NCBI RefSeq assembly: GCF_003369915.1
Contig: NC_046676.1
Location: forward strand, 24,862,001-24,926,000
Direction: 5' to 3'
From: Drosophila miranda
Taxonomy: Eukaryota > Arthropoda > Insecta > Diptera > Drosophilidae
Length of the DNA stretch: 64,000 nucleotides
Below are positions 10,101-23,230 of the stretch, piece after piece (position 1 is the first letter of the stretch; each line of letters begins with the position of its first letter). The position numbers and the translations under genes were made by a program. Under the pieces are notes generated by a model. It did no database searches. It saw nothing but the letters and a program-made list of their open reading frames with translations, and was not told the origin of the DNA.

Positions 10101-10566
10101 TTTCTTTTGTTTGAATGCGCTACGAGAAGAAAATCGATCGCCACTTGTTGTTGCTTCTTGTTGTTCCGGCTAAATGGGGGCCACCGCTCAACGATTTCAC
10201 TTTTATTAAGAGCAAGCCAGCAAGAAACTTTGCACGTTTGCTCTTTCGACTTCGGATTGTGCATGTGTGCGGGCACAAAAGTAGAGACAACGGCACCCAT
10301 ACGTGCAAAAGATGTCTTGCAAATCTACACCAACTGCCACTTAAGCCTATCAGCATTGTTAGCGCGACCTCGTATAACTATAATTGTTCCAGATAAGCAA
10401 ATTTGCTGTAATTCTATTGTGGTTTGAAAATCAGCTGTTAACTTAACATAGAATCACTTCTATGTACATATGTATATGCAATATTTACCCTTATATTTTC
10501 TATTTTCTGTTATCGAATCTGTACCGTCCCTATAGCATGTTTATAATGTTCGCTAGCCAGTGAAAA
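10101..10566. promoter_or_regulatory. Divergent promoter region between Acox copy 2 and eEFSec
   Basis: 466 bp separate the start codons of two oppositely transcribed genes, so both core promoters probably lie here. I see no clear TATA box or DRE. Several frames are open across 10107-10427, but none has codon-like composition or a homologue I know, so I treat the region as non-coding. Confidence 0.45.
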
Positions 10567-12162
10567 ATGTCGAAAAACTTTAATGTTGGTCTGCTCGGGC
10601 ACGTGGACAGCGGGAAGACCACTTTGGCCCGAGCTCTGAGCTCCATCTCGAGCACAGCAGCCTTCGATAAGAATCCCCAGTCCGTAGATCGGGGCATTAC
10701 CTTGGACTTGGGTTTCAGCGGCCTGCTCGTCGATGCACCGCCAAATCTGCCGCAAACGGATAAGCTGCAGTTCACCTTTGTCGACTGCCCCGGCCATGCG
10801 AGTCTCATACGCACCATCATAGGAGGTAGGAGGCATCCATGCATCCATGTGCAGCTTTGTGTAAATCAATGACGCTCTACAGGTGCCCAGATCATCGATC
10901 TAATGCTGCTCGTGGTAGATGCCCAGAAGGGGATTCAGACGCAGACAGCCGAGTGCCTAGTCATAGGGGAGCTGCTGCAGAAGAAGCTAATTGTGGTCAT
11001 CAACAAAATCGACGCCTTCGCGACCGCTCAGAGGGAAATAAAGCTGGAGAAGCTACGCGCGCGTCTGGTCAAGACTCTGGCGGCCACAAGTTTCGGCAGC
11101 GAAGTTCCCATGTATGCAGTTTCTGCCCTTGAGGGAATCTACATTCCCGAGCTGCGTGCCGGCCTGAGTGATGCATATTTTCAACCGCAGCGGAATGTGA
11201 GCGCTCCACTCTTGATGTACGTTGATCACTGCTTTGGGATCAAGGGCCAAGGCACAGTCTGCACCGGCACACTGATCCAGGGGAGCGTACAGGTCAACGA
11301 TACAGTGGAGCTGCCGGCTCTGGGCGCGAAGCGGAAGGTGAAGTCCATGCAGATATTCCGAGAGAACGTGAGCAGCGCCTCCATGGGTGATCGGATCGGC
11401 CTCTGTGTCACCCAGTTCAATGCCAAGCTGCTGGAGCGCGGTGTGATTGCAGAGCCGGGCTACCTAAAGCTCGTGTTTGCCGTATGCCTGCAACTGAGAC
11501 CGATCCGCTACTACAAACACGTCATCAGGTCAAAAAGCAAGCTCCACATTACCGTCGGCCATGACACCGTAATGGCCAATATAACCTTGTTCCAAGACAA
11601 GGAAGTCCGATCGCCCGAATTCGATCTCGGCAGGGAGTATGAGTATGTGGAGGAGCTGCTTCCAGCGGAGATGTCGGCCTACGGTGTCGTGTTTGCCCTC
11701 CTGCAGTTCGAAAGCCCCGTCCTGACCACGTTGGGTACTACTTTGATTGCTTCCAAGCTGGACATTGACGCCCATAGTAACAGCTGCCGTTTGGCCTTCT
11801 GGGGCCACATCGCCTGGCAGACGCAGGACACCAACTACGCCCAAGACGTCCTGCCCAAACTGCGCGTCTTCAAGCGGAAGCAGAAAGTGGCAAGCATCCA
11901 GCGGGTGGTCAACGCGAATGAGGTGATTGTCCAGAACCTGTTCAAGAAGGAGGCCAACCGGGACATGTACGTGGGCAAGTGGATCGAGCTGTCCACCGGA
12001 GAGAGGGGCTGCATAGAGCGACCCTTCGGACAGACCGCCAAGGTCTGCATTGTGTTCCGAGAAGCTCTTTCGGACTCGACGATAGAAAAATTCAGGGACT
12101 TGCAGGTGCTGTTAAATTGCAAGAAGTATGTTTTCAATAAACAGGCGGGCCTGTTTCAATGA
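10567..12162 (+). CDS. eEFSec: Selenocysteine-specific elongation factor eEFSec
   Basis: GTPase that delivers Sec-tRNA to the ribosome at UGA codons of selenoprotein mRNAs, working with SECIS-binding protein. Two exons, 10567-10825 and 10883-12162 (57-bp intron, phase 1), give 512 aa, in the family range. The N-terminal G domain shows G1 GHVDSGKTTLAR, the switch I segment RGITLDLGF, G3 DCPGH and G4 NKID. Translation-factor beta-barrel domains follow (HCFGIKGQGTVCTGTLIQG), then the extra C-terminal domain IV typical of SelB/eEFSec. The start ATG at 10567 immediately precedes SKNFNVGLLGHVDSG, as expected. It is separated from biscotti by 368 bp on the same strand. Its presence implies this fly retains selenocysteine decoding, which some Drosophila lineages have lost. 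Confidence 0.95.
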
Positions 12163-12199
12163 TTTAACGTTACTGTGCAGTAGTTCTGGGGGATAAAAC

Positions 12200-12205
12200 A
12201 ATAAA
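12200..12205 (+). terminator. Poly(A) signal of eEFSec
   Basis: AATAAA 38 bp after the TGA stop codon, followed by an A-run. Confidence 0.55.
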
Positions 12206-12326
12206 AAAAATTAGTTTGATTTCGAAATAACTACTTTGCGCCTAACAGCACATTTGGTGCACACCAATCACTGTAAGCTGAATGTGCACTTAACAGCCCA
12301 TTTGTCGCACCTCGCTCACGAGTGCA

Positions 12327-12337
12327 CGGTCACACTC
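12327..12337 (+). promoter_or_regulatory. Core-promoter Motif 1 (M1BP-type) of biscotti
   Basis: CGGTCACACTC matches Drosophila core-promoter Motif 1 (YGGTCACACTR) at ten of eleven positions. It lies about 200 bp upstream of the biscotti start codon and 165 bp after the eEFSec stop. Motif 1 normally marks the transcription start of housekeeping genes, so transcription of biscotti probably begins close to here. If so, the 5' leader is about 200 nt and contains an upstream ATG at 12346. Confidence 0.55.
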
Positions 12338-12345
12338 TAATCCAA

Positions 12346-12570
12346 ATGCCAATGAGTCCAAACAACAACACTGGTGCCTGCCTGCCTGCCCAACAAAAAT
12401 CAACATCGAAACAAAACGAATCGTGTGAAAGCGCAAACTGCAATCGCAACACTGCTAACACAATAACATCTCCAAGAACACCAAGTACCAGACCAACGAA
12501 GACACACGCCAAACTCAGCCAAAGCCACAAATGTACTGGTGCGCTGTCCCGCTGCTCCTGCTCTTCTTAA
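12346..12570 (+). other. Upstream ORF overlapping the biscotti start
   Basis: ATG at 12346 opens a 74-codon frame (MPMSPNNNTGACLP at its start) that runs past the biscotti ATG at 12531 in a different frame and stops at 12570. The composition is Asn/Thr/Ser-rich and low in hydrophobics; I do not propose a protein function. If it lies in the mature leader it should reduce initiation at biscotti. Confidence 0.35.
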
Positions 12571-13130
12571 CGACGAAATCAGACCAAGTCAATGTCGACT
12601 GCAACGAACTGCAGATGATGGGCCAGTTCATGTGTCCCGATCCTGCCAAGAATCACATCGATCCCAAGACTCAGCAACTGCGCGGCTGTACCAAGGAAAG
12701 CCGAGCACGGGTGTGGTGCATTGCCGCCGACGAAATCAACTGCACGGAAACGGGCAACGCGACCTTCACGCGGGAGGTGCCCTGCAAGTGGACGTTAGTG
12801 TGTGACTTGCCCACACAGACCCATTACTGACATATACCTCTTTTGCTCCACAGGAATGGCTACCATTTGGACACCACACTACTGCTGTCAGTGTTCCTCG
12901 GGATGTTCGGCGTGGACCGCTTCTACCTGGGATACCCGGGTATCGGCCTGCTCAAGTTCTGTACGCTGGGCGGTATGTTCCTGGGCCAGCTGATCGACAT
13001 CGTCCTCATCGCCCTACAGGTGGTGGGGCCCGCCGACGGATCCGCCTACGTCATACCCTACTATGGGGCAGGCATCCACATAGTGCGGAGCGACAACACG
13101 ACGTACCGACTGCCGCGCGACGACTGGTGA
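12531..13130 (+). CDS. bisc: TM2 domain protein (TM2D1 orthologue, biscotti)
   Basis: Two exons, 12531-12793 and 12854-13130 (60-bp intron, phase 2), give 179 aa. Residues 1-19 are a signal peptide (YWCAVPLLLLFL core). A cysteine-rich extracellular segment follows, with Cys at CNELQMMGQFMC, the Cys before TKESRARVWC, CTE and CKW. Two transmembrane helices are joined by the family's conserved Asp-Arg-Phe loop (FGVDRFYLGYPGIGLLK). Flies have three TM2D proteins (almondex, amaretto, biscotti) that act redundantly in maternal Notch signalling near gamma-secretase. The length and the short ectodomain fit the TM2D1/biscotti branch best. It lies tandem to eEFSec with its own Motif 1 promoter. Confidence 0.9.
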
Positions 13131-16100
13131 TGGTTAAGAAAGCACAACGTTTGGTGTACAGTAGATCACGTTAAGTCATTGTTATATCTTAAATTCGGCT
13201 TATGACACTAAGCAACGACTGCTAAACTCAGATTAGTGCATTACGATACGACGTACCCCCTAGTGATAAGTGTAAAGATTGTTGCCACTCTCCCAACCTA
13301 ACCCAACCCAGCGCCCCGTTTCCCTTTCGTAGCCTAAGTTGCATTATTTAGTCTTAGTTACCTCTGTACATGGATATACTATACATCATATACATATACA
13401 ACTCTAGACGTTTGTAATTGTGGTCGCCACACCACATACTATAGACAAATTGTTTGCCAATATAAATAACGATTTTAAACATTTTGCTTGGCCCCATAGG
13501 CTTTTATTGTCTGAACTATCCGTCCCTCTGCAGCAGCATCTTCAGGAGAGGGGTGCTGCGAAATCCCAGCGAAATTGCGTATGTCACTCTTTAGCGAGCC
13601 AAGAACACACACTTCTTGGCTATCAGACAAAATAATTGGCCACACTTGTACTTTGATCAGTCGAACATTTTCAGCGTGACAGAGATTGGTCAGCGGCACG
13701 ACGCCATCCCAGCCGCCGCCGGGTTGACTCACTGGCGAAATGCTCAGACAAGGCGCACACACTGCGGATTGCTGCTGCTGCTGCTGGCCCTTTCATCTGA
13801 TTGGCATTTCCGAAATAATCAGCGGCGACGCATCAGCCGGCGACTTGTTCGATTTAATTGCATGGCCCCCAAAAAGCCGCTTCCACGCCACCAATCCTCG
13901 ATCTCCAGTCCCGTTCTCCCGCTCGGATGGGCTAGCGTGTAATTCGATGCGTTTTAATTAGGTTTTCAATTGAGATCAAGTTGAGTTTTATCTCGTATCG
14001 AATGAGTGTTCCAAATGCAACCGAAATCCAAAAGGAAATACCCCCAAACACAGTTCACTTAAAACTTTACGCTACAAAAACAGTTTTAGAGCCACTGGCC
14101 AGTCGCCACTACACGCGGCTCTGGGCCAACAAATGGCGCATACGCCTTGTTAGGCGTCGACAGGGCCAACGGTAAATAATACTCCATTTCTCTGCCTCCC
14201 TCCCCCACCTCTACAGCGTCTACAATGGTCTGTCAAATTGGCAATGCACTGACCCGGCCACTACCACACCCACCGTCCACCATACACCGCCCCCTTTATT
14301 GTTATGTGGACATGTGGCTTGGCCTTTCAATTAGCCAAGTTGACAATAAGTTGTTGATGTGTATTGGAGGGATTGTGGCTGTGGCTATGGATGGCAATGG
14401 CAACGGCAATGGGGCTGGTCTATGGATCCACCACATAATTACAGCGTGAGAGCCGTGCCGCCTTTGTAAACAGCAAGACTTGACGCAGCAGCACTTGATC
14501 TTTGTCTGACTTTGACTTCGACAGCAGACATCAGTTGTTGTTCCAGCTCCTCCTCTAGAACACCAGTCCTCCAATCCTCAAGTGCTGCGGGTATCAATAT
14601 CTGCCACTGTTTTGCAGCAGGCGGCATTCTGTTTGGGGCAAATGAACTTTGGCCATTAGGGAAATTCGAGCAGCTTGTTTGTGCGCTCCATTTCCCATTT
14701 GCCAATGCCGCGTGCGTGATAACCTTCTGGATAATGACCAAAGCCCTAGGAGCCCAGGCTCCCTCGGTGTTGGTTCTCTGGCTGGTCGCGGTTCTATCGG
14801 ATCGGGGTTCGATATTTGGCCTGGGATTATCCACAACCGACTCGACTGCTGGCCCAAAAATAGACCCACCACAAATTGCTAAGCTAATAGTCGCGGCTGA
14901 AACCGAAATCGAGTCAAGAATGGAGCCGGCCCGAAGGCAAATAATGGCTAATTGCAAATATTTGCCCATATCAAAATAGCATCGATGCGCTGCGGTAACA
15001 GTTCTATATATATATTCTCGTAAGCATCCAATCTGTGGAGATACCTGGAGACTGCGGTTTCGCTTATTTGCTGAACGCTTAGGAGCTCAACGCTTAATTA
15101 CGCTCAAGTGGCGTGGAAAATTGTGGGGCGGGCAGAGTCGCCTCCACCCACGAACCTAGCACTAGACCCAATGATGTTTATGCCGAATTGCTTTGCACGT
15201 TAAAAGGGGGTACGGAGACGCGAACAAACGCTATGCAAATGCAAATAGCGTTTAATGAAACGCAATTATTTAATTTTCAAGTAAATCGCATACTGCGTCA
15301 CGGTTCCAACCTGGCAGCTCCACTCCGTCGATCGTTGACGTCGCTTTCGGTTGTGGTTCTCTGCTCTTCCCTCCCCTTCTCTCCTCTCCTCTCATCGCCA
15401 CTCCGACTGACTTGCCTCATAAATAATGACTAGGCAACCTCTTGTGACAAAATGTATGGCCTGGGAAACCCAGCTGTAGAGTCTTAGCATCAGCCAAAAG
15501 CATAACCAAAAGCTTGGCCGAGTATCCATCGTTCGTGATAACTGCAATTTTCCATCGAGTACGAGACACACATACAATGAGTGCATAAATCATCTTCCAG
15601 CTGCAGCGCCATGGCATTTTCCTACCTGGCAGCAGCAGTAGATTTTCCAACATCTGTGAGCAGCCACGGCATAAATGTCAAATGGCTGGCTATTTGATTT
15701 GGCCGCCGGTTAAGTGTGAATTATCCCATCGCCCGAAGCCCCCGAAGCCCGTGGCTTCGTATTTGTATCTGTATCTCTTAAGAGCCAAGAGCTTGCAACT
15801 GACGCAAGCAAATGCCACAGAGCAGAGTGCACCTCTAAGTGCATTTAATATGATATGCGAAATGTACTTGCTAATTGTGGGAACTGTACATTCGTAAGTC
15901 GCAACTCGTAAGCGGTGAAGTACCACCTCCTATAAGTCATTAAGTGCGATACCACGATACCTCGTGCCTCGTACCATATTTCATTCCATTCAAAGCTGAT
16001 CTTCTTATCAGTACGTATTCGTACAGTCGTAGACTGTGCCAATTCTTGAACTTCATTTCATTAATGGCGGTGCACCAGCACCAGAGTTCCCTGAATCTAA

Positions 16101-16278
16101 TCGACACTACGTATGGGGGGACCTAATGTACATCCAAAGTTCTGCTCATAGCAATCACAGAGTTTTATAGAGAGTGGGGAAAGACCCAGAATGACCCCGT
16201 GCCTGTCTGCCTGATTCCATTCCCATGACAAAACGAGGGGGAAAATTGTGAGTTGCTGCGGACACCGCAACTCTACAT
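13131..16278. other. Intergenic DNA downstream of biscotti
   Basis: The 3' UTR of biscotti is probably AT-rich sequence up to about 13490. The rest contains scattered GCT/CAG repeats (about 13777-13796) and a CT-rich tract near 15370-15400. Open frames are present but have no recognisable domains or consistent splice structure. It probably contains cis-regulatory DNA. Confidence 0.4.
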
Positions 16279-16941
16279 TTATACCCGATACTTAGTCAGT
16301 ATGGCTCTCCTCCGGCAGACGCCGCTAATATTGAACGACACGACAAAGAATGCGTGCGAAATTTTGAGATATACGTCCGATATCACAGGAGTGTGGATAC
16401 CAAATTTGGTTGCTCTGGCTCTTATAGGTTCTGAGATCCTTGAACTCATATTTTGCAATTGGCAAAACCGACACTGAAACCTGTGTGTTAGAGAGAGACA
16501 GAGCGAGAAAGAATGAAATTGTTTTCTTGATTCTGGCTATAATAATTATACGATCTGGTTCCGATTTTACACTATAGAACATATAGTCATCCTCTACGTT
16601 TCTGCGATTCTTCCACAGATTTTCGCTCTTTGTGGGGGCGGAAGTGGGCGGGGCAAAGTTTTGAAATATACTTGTAGCAGTGACATATCACAGAAGTCCG
16701 GATATAAAACGTCGTTGCTCTAGCTCTTATAGTCTTTGAGCACTTGGCGCTGATAGGGACGGACAGACGGACGGACGGCCAGACGGACAGACAGACAGGG
16801 CTCAATCGACTCGGCTATTGATGCTGATCAAGAATATATATACTTTATGGGGTCGGAAACGATTCCTTCTGGACGTTACACACATCCACTTTTACCACAA
16901 ATCTAATATACCCCAATACTCATTTTGAGTATCGGGTATAA
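16279..16941. mobile_element. DINE-1/mini-me-like dispersed repeat
   Basis: The 663-bp segment is bounded by an inverted 14-bp match (TTATACCCGATACT at the left, its complement at the right). Near 16757-16799 there is a GACGGACA-type (GTCY)n tract, followed by a block reading through AATATATATACTTTATGGGG and GTCGGAAACGATTCC. Those features match the abundant DINE-1/mini-me (Helitron-related) repeats of Drosophila from memory. No coding capacity. Confidence 0.7.
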
Positions 16942-19038
16942 AAAGCGCGAGCGAAAGAAGAAGAGACATCACGGAATGCCAGCTGACAAATTCTACGGGG
17001 GGTACAATAATTGGCAACATTTCTGGGAATTTGAATTGAGTCCAGGCAATGGTGCTGGGGGGCGCAGGTTATGTTCCACTTGTTAACACTTTGCCACCGA
17101 CAAGGTGTTCATTTCCCCGAGCAATGGAATGGAATGCGAGTGCGATTGCGGACTGAAATTCAATTCACTCTCCAATCATTGCGCTGCGAATGCGACACCG
17201 ATGCCGACACCGACACCGACTTTGATGTTTGGCAATTACATACGAGCGTTCTATCAATCTATCTGCGGGCATACCATACCATACCATACATTCGCCGTTA
17301 ATTACTGCAGAGCAGAGCAAAGAGAAGAGGCTGTATGTAGTATTAGCCCGGGCCCGGGGTCGAATGGACCAAGTTCGAGCCCCCAAAAACTAAGGAAGCC
17401 AACATCCGCTGCTGCCGCGCTGCAACAGCGCTGCTTTAACTTCGGCGAAACAGACACGAGCAGACACGATGCACGAGCAGGCAGCACGTTCGGCAGCTCA
17501 GGCTCGGTCCGCATCGGCCAGTTCGTTCAGTTCGACGAGAACCGGCGAACGGAACGGAACCAAACGAAAAGTGCCTGAGCGAAATCGAAGAAAACCGAAG
17601 CGAAGCGCCAGAAACTGTCGTCGCGTCGTCGCTGGTTTGGCCCGGAAAAACACTGCACAACCTTTGTACGGCTGAAAATTGCGCGCGCGTCCGAGTGTCA
17701 ACTGCTGATCGCTCCGCTGATTATCTATCGATCTTCGCCGATCCACCCGTACCATAGCCATATAGTACGTTTCACCACAAAACGTAATTCCCACAATCAG
17801 ATTTCCGCCAAAAAAAAACCTAAATCCAACAATCAAATTTGCCAATAAAAGGGCGACGGCGAAATTCGTTATCAACGAAGCTGTGTGTGTTTCAGCTGTG
17901 ATTTCTGCGTTGTTTGTTGCTGATTTTCCCCAATTTTCCCGATTTGAGAGGAGAGCGCCACAAAGTTCCACAAAGAAGAGAGAAATCGAGGCATTTCCAT
18001 TGTGCGCGGCGACAAAAGCAAATTGGCGCGCAATTTCATTCTACTGTACTATACACTCCCCGCGATTCACAATTCCCAATTCTCAATCTCAATCTTAATT
18101 CCGAATGCAAATTGCACTCGCCGCACACAAATTGAACCTTTGACAGGCGGCAGGGGTCCAGACAGAGGCAGCAGCAGAGACAACGTGTCGTATGCGTAAT
18201 CTGTGGAGCCGCCTGCAAGGAGAAGGAGGAGGTACTCTATGAGAAGGGGAGGAGGTTAAAAAGTGTGTGAAAAAACGTACGAAATATTCCGCGTGGAAAT
18301 CGAAATTGAAATGAAAGGCGCGCGCCGTCTCCAATAAATTATGCGTTTGCTTAAGAGAATTCTTCTCATGGTGAAGCTCTGAGCGGAGTGGAGTGCCCAG
18401 TGCGTGTCCGTGTCCGTGTCCATGTCCCCCTCTTATGCCACACTCTCTTGTGCCAAAGAGAAGAGACACTGAAACAGAAGCCAATTGAAAATGCGATTCA
18501 TATCGACACCAACAAAAGCAACAACTAAACCTACAACTACGAGTACACCAGCAATTACAACAATCTCAGCAGCAGCAGCAGAAGCAACAATTGCGCTGGG
18601 CTACAACACCTGCCCTGCCTCCCCCGCCACCCAACAACCCACAGCCGCACTTCAAACCCCAACCCTCACCGCAACCCAGAAGTGATCCACAGGCGAGAGG
18701 CGAAGGCAGCAACAACATGTCAAGCATAATTAATTTCCGATTCTGTTGTTGTTACGAGCACTGCCGCCGATTCCTGGCCCTAGCCGCCACCGCCCCTCCG
18801 TCTGGGTCTGGAAGCGCCCCCGATCTGGAAGTGTAATTACGGGTAAACTTTGCGTCTTTACTTTTCTCTTTTTGCAATTAATCTTTACCCCCACCGCCAC
18901 CCCATTCCCTCCTGGCTGCTCTCTTTGCAATGGAGATGGGAATCGCTGACTGAGAGCGTGCGATTTTGTTTTATTATAATGAGAAACATATAAACATTTC
19001 ATTTCACTTCGGGTCTCCGTCCCCATCCCCACTGTATC

Positions 19039-19039
<1 letters not shown>

Positions 19040-19069
<30 letters not shown>

Positions 19070-19075
19070 GTGTGT
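19040..19075. repeat. (TG)n microsatellite
   Basis: Alternating TG with TATG interruptions across about 36 bp in non-coding DNA. Confidence 0.8.
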
Positions 19076-22000
19076 CCGTGCTATCTGCCTTTTGTTGTTT
19101 CAACATTTTGCGAAAATTGTTGAATTGTTTGAATTCTATTATCACATTCGGACCGCTCTGCAGCTCTCCGGCTGTGCTGTCCGGCTCTCCTGGTCGGTGC
19201 CCCTCTGCCACACCACTCTCGAAATCACAAAGACTAGACACCCACTTGGACATGCACCTCCTCTACATGTTGATGTACATATTTACTACTCGTACATACA
19301 TATGCATGGAATTGTGTATGGAATTTATAGTCGACAAATCATCGCGGGAGTGTCTTGCAAAACGGAATCAGAAACAGCTCAAATTACAAAAATATGCCAA
19401 ATTATGTCCGATCCGTATCCGTATATGTATGTACACTCGAACATATATGTGCACATATGTACGTATGTATGTATGTTGTGTCTGTGTGTGTTCTTTGAAA
19501 GTAATTAATAAAAAACATTTGCATAGAATTTTGCCCCGTCGTAAATTTACTCTTCGAAGCTGCTCGAAAGTTTACTCGGAATTAATAAGGAGAGGAGAGG
19601 AGACTTTCCAGTGAAAATCTTGTGACTACTCATTGACTCCGCTGAAAAGAGTTATCTCCAATTTAGGTAAATTCTCTTATTGAGAGATTAAGAGGAATCA
19701 GAGGAGGAGGCTCTAGTGCAGTACCGCTCTTTTAATGTGGCATGAATCACTCGTGAGACGCATTGTTTATACAATTAGTAACGATGTGTCAAGTCCCCCC
19801 CTCTGGCTGATTAATAGCTGCAGCAGCTGCAACTGCCACTGCCACGGACAATTGCAATTGCAACTGGGATTGTCACTAACCTAATCGCCGGCAATTTCCT
19901 GTATTACATTGACATAACCATAAAAAAGCACGAGTATTATCCTCGAACACAGAGAGAGAGAGAGAGCAGGGCATACAATGAGTTGGCTCATTAGGAGGGA
20001 AGGGACTGAAGACTGACGGCCGAAGACTCGGAAGACTCTGAAAACCGAAGGCCGAAGACTGGGGCTGCTGCTGAGTGGCAGAGGAATAGCTGAATGGCAG
20101 GACACAAATACAAATTACGACGAGGGGTAATGCCAATGCCAAGACACAACACAACAAAACACAAAACGAGAAGCAAACAGAAGAAGCAATAAAACGTAAG
20201 AAATGTTGGTAATAACTGCGTATTGCAGGGGGACTGTGGTGAGGAGAGGATTAGCAAGAGGAGGGGGGTTAGCAGCAGATACATGGGTTAATATGAATGT
20301 ACACATTGCGGTGGATGTGGATGCGTCCATGAAATGTCCGTAGAGCAGATATCTGAGCCAGCAGTGAGCGACCGACTACAGGCGACACTAGGCCTAGATG
20401 ACAGTCCCAGGTACCTATCCAGTGCCAGTGCCAGTGCCATTCCACAGCTGCAGTGGCACTCTCCAGCATGCACCCTGCACCATGCACCCTGTACCCTCCA
20501 TTCTCCCGCCACTCCCTCGGCATAGACAATCGGACAGAACAGAACAGAACAGACTCTCTGGTACTCCTAGGTGTCGCCTTTTTGCTGTTGTTGCTGTTGC
20601 TGTTGTGTTTCTGTTCGCTGTATAATAAAAATGCAACCATACCAGTTTTAGTCAACTGACAAACGGCCAACACAGTACACAGCACACACTCACACACACT
20701 CTCAGGAGAGTGGAGTGGCGGGGCCAACTCGTTTGCCCCTTCTGCCCACCATCTGCAACGGCAACAGCAACGGCAACTACTACAACTGAAACTGCAACAA
20801 CTGCAGCCACAACCACAAACTGCATGTGAATTTGGTTGTCAAAAAAAAACTATACTCGTACTCGTACTAGTACTCATACCGGAGCTCCAATGTATAGAGT
20901 AGTATGTGTGGGGATACCCTTGACAAAAGGTAATTGCAGCAATTGCAGTGCATGATATTGTGTGTGCAGCATTAAGGATTAGCCAGGACACTCCCCCAAA
21001 AGGAAGATGGATAGAACATTCGATTCGGGTGGATATGGGATCCCACAATCAGAGCATTCCATATTCGGGTTGGGTTGCCTTCCTTCATAATAGAGCTCTC
21101 TCTCTCTCTCTCTCTTTGCGTCCGTTCACGCACCTGTCCAAGGTAGAGCCAGGCGGTCTGCGATCTGCGATCCACAATCTTCAGCGGGTCTTCAGGACTG
21201 CTCCACTCCGCACCACAGCCATGCGATGTCGAATGGGATCTGGGGTCTGGGGACTGGTGACTGGAGACTCTGCAGGTGTTTTGTTTGTTTGCCGGACAGT
21301 TGCTTGATTATGCTGCTGCTGTTGTTGTTGTTGTGCTTGTTGCTGTGGCATGCATCGAATAGAGGGGGGAAGGGGGGACTCTTGTGGCACTGCCTGCATA
21401 ATAATAATCCTGCAATTAAAATATGATCGCATAATAACTCCACACTCGTGCGTCTGCTTATGATTTATGGTTCAGCTTGTTTGGGGGCTCTGCTCTGCTC
21501 TGAGATTTTGGCTTATTTATAGAGAGAGAGACTAGGTCTGGACACCGCTCCTCCCGTTCCCCCGCTCCCCTCTTCACTTCCCGTCTCTCCGCTGTCTCAA
21601 GCCTGTTCGCCTGGAGGCACTTTTTCCTCCTCTGGCTCTTCAGGGATGGCTGCTGCTGTTCTACGCGTACGCGAAGGTAAATTGCTGTCGCCAAGAGCCA
21701 GACGATAGAGCAGTCTTCTCTGCCCCCACCCTCTTAACGTGTTCCCTGCTCTGGACCTGGCCCGAACCGGAGTCCGAGGGGGGGACTGGGGCCGGCTTGG
21801 CTCGTTTCGTTTTGGCAAAACCCAAAACAGAAAAACAGAAGAAAACAAAAAATGAACAGTAAAAAAAATCATTTGATACGCTCTCCGTTTTGGCCTGGTC
21901 CACAGCCGGCCCTGTCTCTTCCCCCCTCCCGCTCCACCTCTCCCACTCCTCCCGCGCTTTGACACGGCCTGTCCGACTGTTGCTTCTAATAAATAATTTT

Positions 22001-23210
22001 AAATGCTGACTGCAAACGAAATGCCAAACGGAATGGAAGTGAAGTTTAAGTGTAACCCAATAGCCAAGTCGGGCTCTTAATTGCCTGCGTGGGATGCTGC
22101 TGTGTGTAGCTGCCACTGGGACTGCCACTGCCCCTGCTGTGGATGTTGCAGCTGTGCATGGTGGTGGGGAAAGAGAAGGGGGAGGGATAGGCAAGTAGGC
22201 CAAGTGCTCACTTTGGCGGGTCCAAAGTCTTGACACGCATTTCGGGGGTAGTTCCTGCGTGTGAACACCCCCCTCCCCACCACATAGCCATGACGTCAGC
22301 TTCTTTGTCGCCATATGTCTATGCCCACACAGACACACAGATACACAGAAGGGGCATGCGTCATCGCAGGTTGGAGGCAGCAGCGCCAACAGCAGAGTCC
22401 GTCGATTGCAATTTCACCAGCCGCCACACAGAGGGAAGGAAGTTCTGCGTCACATACTCGTACTCTAGCAGTGTGCCCCCCAGTATTCCGTGATAATTTC
22501 GCCATGACACGCAACACACACACAGATACTTGCGAACGATTTCCCTATTGTTGTTCTTGCACACAATCAAAGAAACTAATTAATATTTACAGAACAATGC
22601 AAAGCCAATAAAAATTCCTCTGATAAGATATTAAAAATAGAGTCAAAAGAAACCCACATACATTTGGTATCTGGTGTATCTTGTATCTGCTGGATGTGCT
22701 AGACTAGGCGGCGGCGGCTATGCGATAAATGGAGAGTGGAGATTTATAGGAGAAACTAGAGGGGGAGGAATTGAAACACCATGGGGGCTATGGCTGTAAT
22801 CTTCTGGATCAGTTAAACTTCTTGAATAATCAGCGTTCTGTCTGATTCGAATCGGTTTCCCCCTGTCCATATGCATAGAAGATACTTTTATTTATTAAAT
22901 GAGCCTGTGCAGCATCATCAAATCGGTCTAGTCCTAGGGTTTTTAGATAAAAAAAACAATTCCAAATAAGAGGCACTATTCGGCGAAGAAATTTTTTCAA
23001 TTTCCAAAGAAGTTTCTCCTTGGCATTCGGGGATCTTGTGAAGTCTTGGAACTTTTTGTCATCCAGAAAGTAATTTATTTTATTGGAAACTGCAGAAAAG
23101 TAAGCTTTTCACCCTCCCAGGCTGTACGCCTCCCGCCCAAAGTGGAGCGGAGCATAAATATTTGTGAAATGGAAGCAGACATCAATTGATATGAGAGAGT
23201 CCCATATAAT

Positions 23211-23230
23211 CTCTCTCTCTCTCTCTCTCT
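23211..23230. repeat. (CT)n microsatellite
   Basis: Ten uninterrupted CT units followed by a C-run. On the minus strand this is a GAGA-type tract that could bind GAGA factor. Confidence 0.75.

Noticed and set aside
10107-10427. Several overlapping frames in the oxidase/eEFSec divergent promoter
   Set aside because: They are open in three frames on both strands without codon bias or homology, as expected for short non-coding DNA.
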